From the NCBI GenBank assembly GCA_002946415.1, contig NJPS01000046.1, positions 1,612,001-1,676,000 on the forward strand: a stretch of 64,000 bases of DNA, in the 5' to 3' direction. Positions within the stretch are counted from its first letter, which is position 1; every line of letters starts with the position of its first letter. Below the pieces are notes generated by a model that was given only the letters and a program-made list of their open reading frames with translations, had not been told where the DNA came from and made no database searches. Below are positions 60,445 to 64,000 of this stretch, in pieces. This DNA is from Rutstroemia sp. NJR-2017a BVV2 (Eukaryota > Ascomycota > Leotiomycetes > Helotiales > Rutstroemiaceae). Position numbers and translations under genes: made by a program.

Positions 60445-60912
60445 ATGCCTACACCCTTAGATAGAGCTTTGAGCTCAAAGGTATTATGCTCTATGTACTC
60501 CATCAAGTTGCTGGTTGCTAACTCTTGTCCATAGAATGCAGTTTTAGGTGACGCCTATCCACATAGCGTGATGATTGTCCTTCTGACTTCCCTTAGCTTT
60601 CACTGGTATCGTGACCGCAGCTGCGGCATGGAGTATTTGGGGCGGCGACATGTTCCCAAAGGAGGCCGATCCTACAGGTGGTAAGTTTCTATGCTTCTCG
60701 TAACATGATTGCATACTTATCTGCTCATAGATCCGGAGACATGGTCCAGAGAAGAGCTACGAAGATGGTTGGCTGCTGTTCGTATGATCCAATCGTCGAT
60801 TGCATGAGTACTGACTGTTTCGCAGAGAGATTTGCACCCGAACAGTAAAGATACCAAGGAGCAATTAGTGGAAAGAGTCAAAGCCAATATGCGTATATCA
60901 AGGAGCACATAA
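60445..60912 (+). CDS. Small membrane-anchored protein with SAP/HeH-like helix motif, 88 aa
   Basis: Five exons (60445-60480, 60535-60547, 60597-60680, 60731-60777, 60826-60912); exon 2 is only 13 nt. The joined protein starts MPTPLDRALSSKNAVLG. A hydrophobic segment ITGIVTAAAAWSIWG-type (here FTGIVTAAAAWSIWGG) follows at about residues 18-33, then GDMFPKEADPTGDPETW, and last a helix-turn-helix-like motif REELRRWLAA...LHPNSKDTKEQLVERVKANM. That last part has the pattern seen in SAP/HeH and Ish1/Msc1-type repeats. The exon 4 donor (GTTCGT) is weak but is the only one giving an open frame. Likely a small mitochondrial or ER membrane protein conserved in ascomycetes; function unknown. Confidence 0.8.
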
Positions 60913-61287
60913 GGCGCAAATATGTGCGATTGGGGGCTTCAAGCTCGGTTCAGGATACCAGGTTAGGATTCTGTCGAGACGGCATCGTCATTTGATGTTC
61001 AGACCAAAGGCGCCGCTGAATTTTCTTCACGAAGTAATAAAGATATTACATATGGTATTGTTCACATATCTGCTGAATCAGGAAATCTGATAATTGCTTG
61101 CTACCCGATACTCTCCGCTGTCAACTCCTTCCTGTAATATCTTCGTTCTACCCTCAAAGATCGAGCGAATCGAAAAATGACCCTTAACCATCTGGTCACA
61201 TGACAGACAAATGCCCGAAAAATCGAATTGCATCCGCCGCGTCCATAGAAACCCACCTGCATATACATAAAAGCAAAACAGGCAAAA
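60913..61287. other. Intergenic, no gene seen
   Basis: About 375 bases between two plus-strand genes; 3' flank and promoter. Confidence 0.6.
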
Positions 61288-62519
61288 ATGCTGATTAATG
61301 AACACACGGGTAATGTTCCCCAACTGCAGTCTCTGACGATGCTACAGGGGCTTCCTATTTTTGGGTTTGGAAAATTGGTCTAACATGTAATGTGATAGCG
61401 ATATCGACATCCAAAGTCCTTTTGGTGCCGTATGAGGAGGAACACGTGCCGGTGTATCATGAGTGGATGAAAGATGAGGTAGGTTGACACGCTGATTTTC
61501 TGGGGGGTGGTTTTTATGTGGTGTGGTGTTGTGGGGGAGGGGAGGGAGATATGGATTTTGTGAGAAGGTGGTTGTGTCTGTGGTTGGAGGGGTTGAGCTT
61601 GCGCGTTGTGTCTCTGCATCCCTTCTTTCATATCATTTTCTCCTATTTCTGCTTTTGTTTAAGATCTGAGCTTATTATCTTGCTGCTATTTATACATAGC
61701 CAAGATTTTTTCTCCTAGTATCGTTTTGTCGATGGGGGTTTGAGATATGGAATAGAGCAAAACTAACCAAAGACTCAGGAAATCCAAATCCTAACCGCCT
61801 CGGAACCGCTTTCTTTAGAAGAAGAATACGCGATGCAGAGATCGTGGCGGAGAGACCATGATAAATTGACTTTTATCATTTGTGTCCCTCAAGCTTCATC
61901 TTCTCCTCTGAAGCTTGCTGAATCTTCCGGTTCTGAGCCACACCAAGATTCTTCGCCCACTTCTCAGAAAGATAAGACCCCGCAACCCCAAATGATAGGC
62001 GATATAAACCTCTTCCTCACCCCCGCAGACGAAGACCCGAACGAGGGCTGTATTGGGGAAATAGAGCTGATGATTGCGCCGAAGGAGATGCGGGGGAAGG
62101 GGTTCGGACGCGCGGCGGTGCTGGCGTTTATGGGGTATTTGGAGAGGGAGTTGGGGGGGATTTTGGGGGAGTATGGGAGGGGGGTGAGGGGGGAGGAGGA
62201 GGGGGAGGGGGGAGAGGAAGGAGAAGGGGAAGTAGAAAGGAATGGGGGCGGAAAGGAGGGTGGGGAAGGAGAAAATGGGAAGAAGATGAAGATGAATCTC
62301 CTGCAACTAAGAGTCAAGATTGGAAGTAAGAATGAGAAGAGCATAGGCTTATTTGAAAGTATAGGGTTTGTGAGGGTGGGGGAGGGAGAGAATTATTTTG
62401 GGGAGGTGGAGTTGGTTTTTGAGGGGTGGTTGGGGAGGGAGAGGGTAGGGGGGTTGATGGAGAGGTTTGGGGTGGAGGGGTGGAGGGAGGTGGATTGGAG
62501 CAAAGGTGGAGCGGTTTGA
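61288..62519 (+). CDS. NAT9-type GNAT N-acetyltransferase
   Basis: 280-aa acetyl-CoA-dependent acetyltransferase in three exons (61288-61309, 61399-61478, 61779-62519). The 22-nt first exon joins to give MLINEHTAISTSKVLLVPY, the typical NAT9 opening, followed by YHEWMKDEEIQ, TASEPLSLEEEY and QRSWRRDHDKLTFI. GNAT motif A is present as EIELMIAPKEMRGKGFGRAAV (acetyl-CoA pyrophosphate loop, R/QxxGxG/A form RGKGFG), and motif B as KIGSKNEKSIGLFESIGF. Between them lies a low-complexity Gly/Glu insert of about 40 residues that makes the protein longer than the usual 200-230. Animal NAT9 has been linked to microtubule stability; the fungal role is unknown. Confidence 0.93.
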
Positions 62520-63467
62520 TCGGGGAGGATGGGAGGAGGTGGATATGAAGAGATTGAAGGACAGTGGAGGTGAAGAGGTTGGATAAAGAAGTACCAAGGG
62601 AGGTGAGATGGAAGGTGGACAAGAAAGGTTTCTGGCTTTGTGCGTCCACGAAGATTGTGCTTGCCTGAACACATAGACTGATAGATGAGAGGATGTCACG
62701 ATTAGATGAACTCAAGTCATAAATGGTTTATGACCGATATATTGGCTGGCCGAAAAGCCGAGCTGTTCATAAGACAAGACGTATGATGACTTATGGATCG
62801 GCTGACAGAAGAGATGCCCGATAGACAATGCATTCCACCACAGAGAGTTTCGGTGGTTCGTCTTCCAAGGCAGGCACGATCAAGCAAGTGCTTTCCTTAG
62901 CCTGTCTTTTCTATGATTTTTCGAAATGATCTTAGAAATTACTTTTCCATCTCATACAAAGAGAAATTTTTCTCTCTTACACCAGTTCGCTCCTGGAGTG
63001 ATATTCAGAGACGGACGGATCCATCCACATCCGTCGAATGGAAAGGCTAGTTACCGAGCATTCTGTAGAAGGAAACAAATGGTTCCTCAACTTGGCAGGA
63101 GCGAAGGGACTCGGTGATCAATAATATTGTCTATTCACAAAATATTCTACATATTATATCCACTCATTCACATACAACGCAATATATTACTTCTCCGTTT
63201 ATTCTTTTACATGCAGATTATAATCACATACAAGTATGAATTATCAATAACCTCACATTCGTTTGCTACACTCGCTTTCCATTGTATATCAACCAGATCA
63301 AACCAAACCAACCAGCCAGCGAAAGCACACGATCAAATCATCACATCACACGAGCAAGAGGATACTACGCACAACAATACGGCAACCACCTATTCATGAC
63401 CTGAACCCACAAATCTCTCACCAAATCACCCTCTACTCGACTAAGCAGCCCCTGTCTCATATAAAGC
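62520..63467. other. Intergenic, no gene seen
   Basis: About 950 bases before the RING gene; short frames only. The last 200 bases are A/C-rich and probably the leader. Confidence 0.55.
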
Positions 63468-64000
63468 ATGTCTTCTCATCAACGCCCGCCCTCAGTAAAC
63501 CCAAGACGGTATACCGTGTTTCCATATAACGGCAATCGCAACCTCAACACCTCATACTTATCCCTGCCTTCTCCCTATGAACTTCGAGAGATGGAGACTC
63601 GAACAGATCTCGTGAGCAGTGCACTCCGTGTCTGGCGTCTCGATCGTTCATCTCATTCACATCCGGATCCCGACAATGCTGGTGAGAAGGAAAAGCAAGA
63701 GGAGGAAGAGAAATGTCCCATTTGTTTCGATAAACGTAAGTTTCTTCTGTTCTTGATACTATATTCAGCTACGTTCAGTTCTTCTCAGACAGAGAGTATA
63801 CTCGGCAAAAAGCAACAAATCAAACATAAAGCACAGAATCTAACAACTCTTAGTCCCTCCCCATACACCTCCTCACCCCTCTGCAACCGAAACCCCCATC
63901 CGCACACCCTGCGGCCACACCTTCGGACACCACTGCCTCGGTTCCTGGCTCGACCTCAACGATACATGTCCTCTCTGCCGCACACGACTGATATTCATCG
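63468..64000 (+). CDS. RING-H2 finger protein, C-terminus beyond window
   Basis: Exon 1 (63468-63735) begins MSSHQRPPSVNPRRYTV and ends in EEEEKCPICFDK; after a GTAAGT...CTTAG intron (63736-63853), exon 2 runs to the window edge. The RING is CPIC...TPCGHTFGHHCLGSWL...CPLC, giving the eight zinc ligands in C3H2C3 order, with a Pro-rich loop (LPPHTPPHPSATE) between the first two pairs. RING-H2 proteins are usually E3 ubiquitin ligases. The N-terminal 80 residues are Ser/Pro/Asn-rich and look disordered. The substrate and any further domain cannot be seen. Confidence 0.85.
   Translation, partial: MSSHQRPPSVNPRRYTVFPYNGNRNLNTSYLSLPSPYELREMETRTDLVSSALRVWRLDRSSHSHPDPDNAGEKEKQEEEEKCPICFDKRKFLLFLILYSATFSSSQTESILGKKQQIKHKAQNLTTLSPSPYTSSPLCNRNPHPHTLRPHLRTPLPRFLARPQRYMSSLPHTTDIH

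Overview
This is nuclear DNA from a filamentous ascomycete (Pezizomycotina). The evidence is many short GT-AG introns (about 45-100 nt) with CTAAC-like branch points, a secreted GH10 xylanase with a fungal CBM1, a secreted AA7 flavo-oxidase with a chitin-binding module, a Zn2Cys6 regulator, and fungal versions of Dlt1, Yor1, Vph1 and Cym1. A leotiomycete (Helotiales-like) plant-associated or saprotrophic fungus is my guess from overall impression only. Exon structures were joined by hand; each stated junction keeps the reading frame.

Layout. 1-9.2 kb: mitochondrial presequence protease Cym1 (minus, cut by the left edge), divergent from a taxilin-like coiled-coil protein; an orphan 203-aa protein; a secreted pepsin-type protease. 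11.4-17 kb: V-ATPase subunit a and a class I/II aminotransferase with a presequence-like N-terminus. 17.5-21 kb: the AA7 oxidase-CBM18 fusion and a small hydrophilic protein. 21.9-26 kb: a Zn2Cys6 regulator convergent with an eight-exon MFS transporter. 27.7-31 kb: Dlt1, a decaying 29-bp tandem array, and a 178-aa protein made largely of 21-residue repeats. 31-35.2 kb: gene-poor. 35.2-36.6 kb: the xylanase. 37.6-40.1 kb: relics of an alpha/beta hydrolase and a short-chain dehydrogenase, then an 84-aa spliced gene. 41.3-50 kb: an acidic/basic disordered protein, mitochondrial MetRS, an NTF2-like mRNA-export factor and a 909-aa disordered protein. 50.5-55.2 kb: a Yor1-type ABC transporter. 56.7-64 kb: a sulfonate/taurine dioxygenase, ribosomal protein eL38, an 88-aa membrane protein, a NAT9-type acetyltransferase with a Gly/Glu insert, and a RING-H2 protein cut by the right edge.

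Most genes are unrelated housekeeping or secreted-enzyme genes. The only plausible functional pairings are the regulator/transporter pair and the carbohydrate-active secretome (xylanase, AA7-CBM18, aspartic protease). I found no tRNA or rRNA genes, CRISPR arrays or intact transposons, and no clear new multi-gene system. The least explained items are the repeat protein at 30.4-31.0 kb, the small spliced genes, and the decayed 31-39 kb region.
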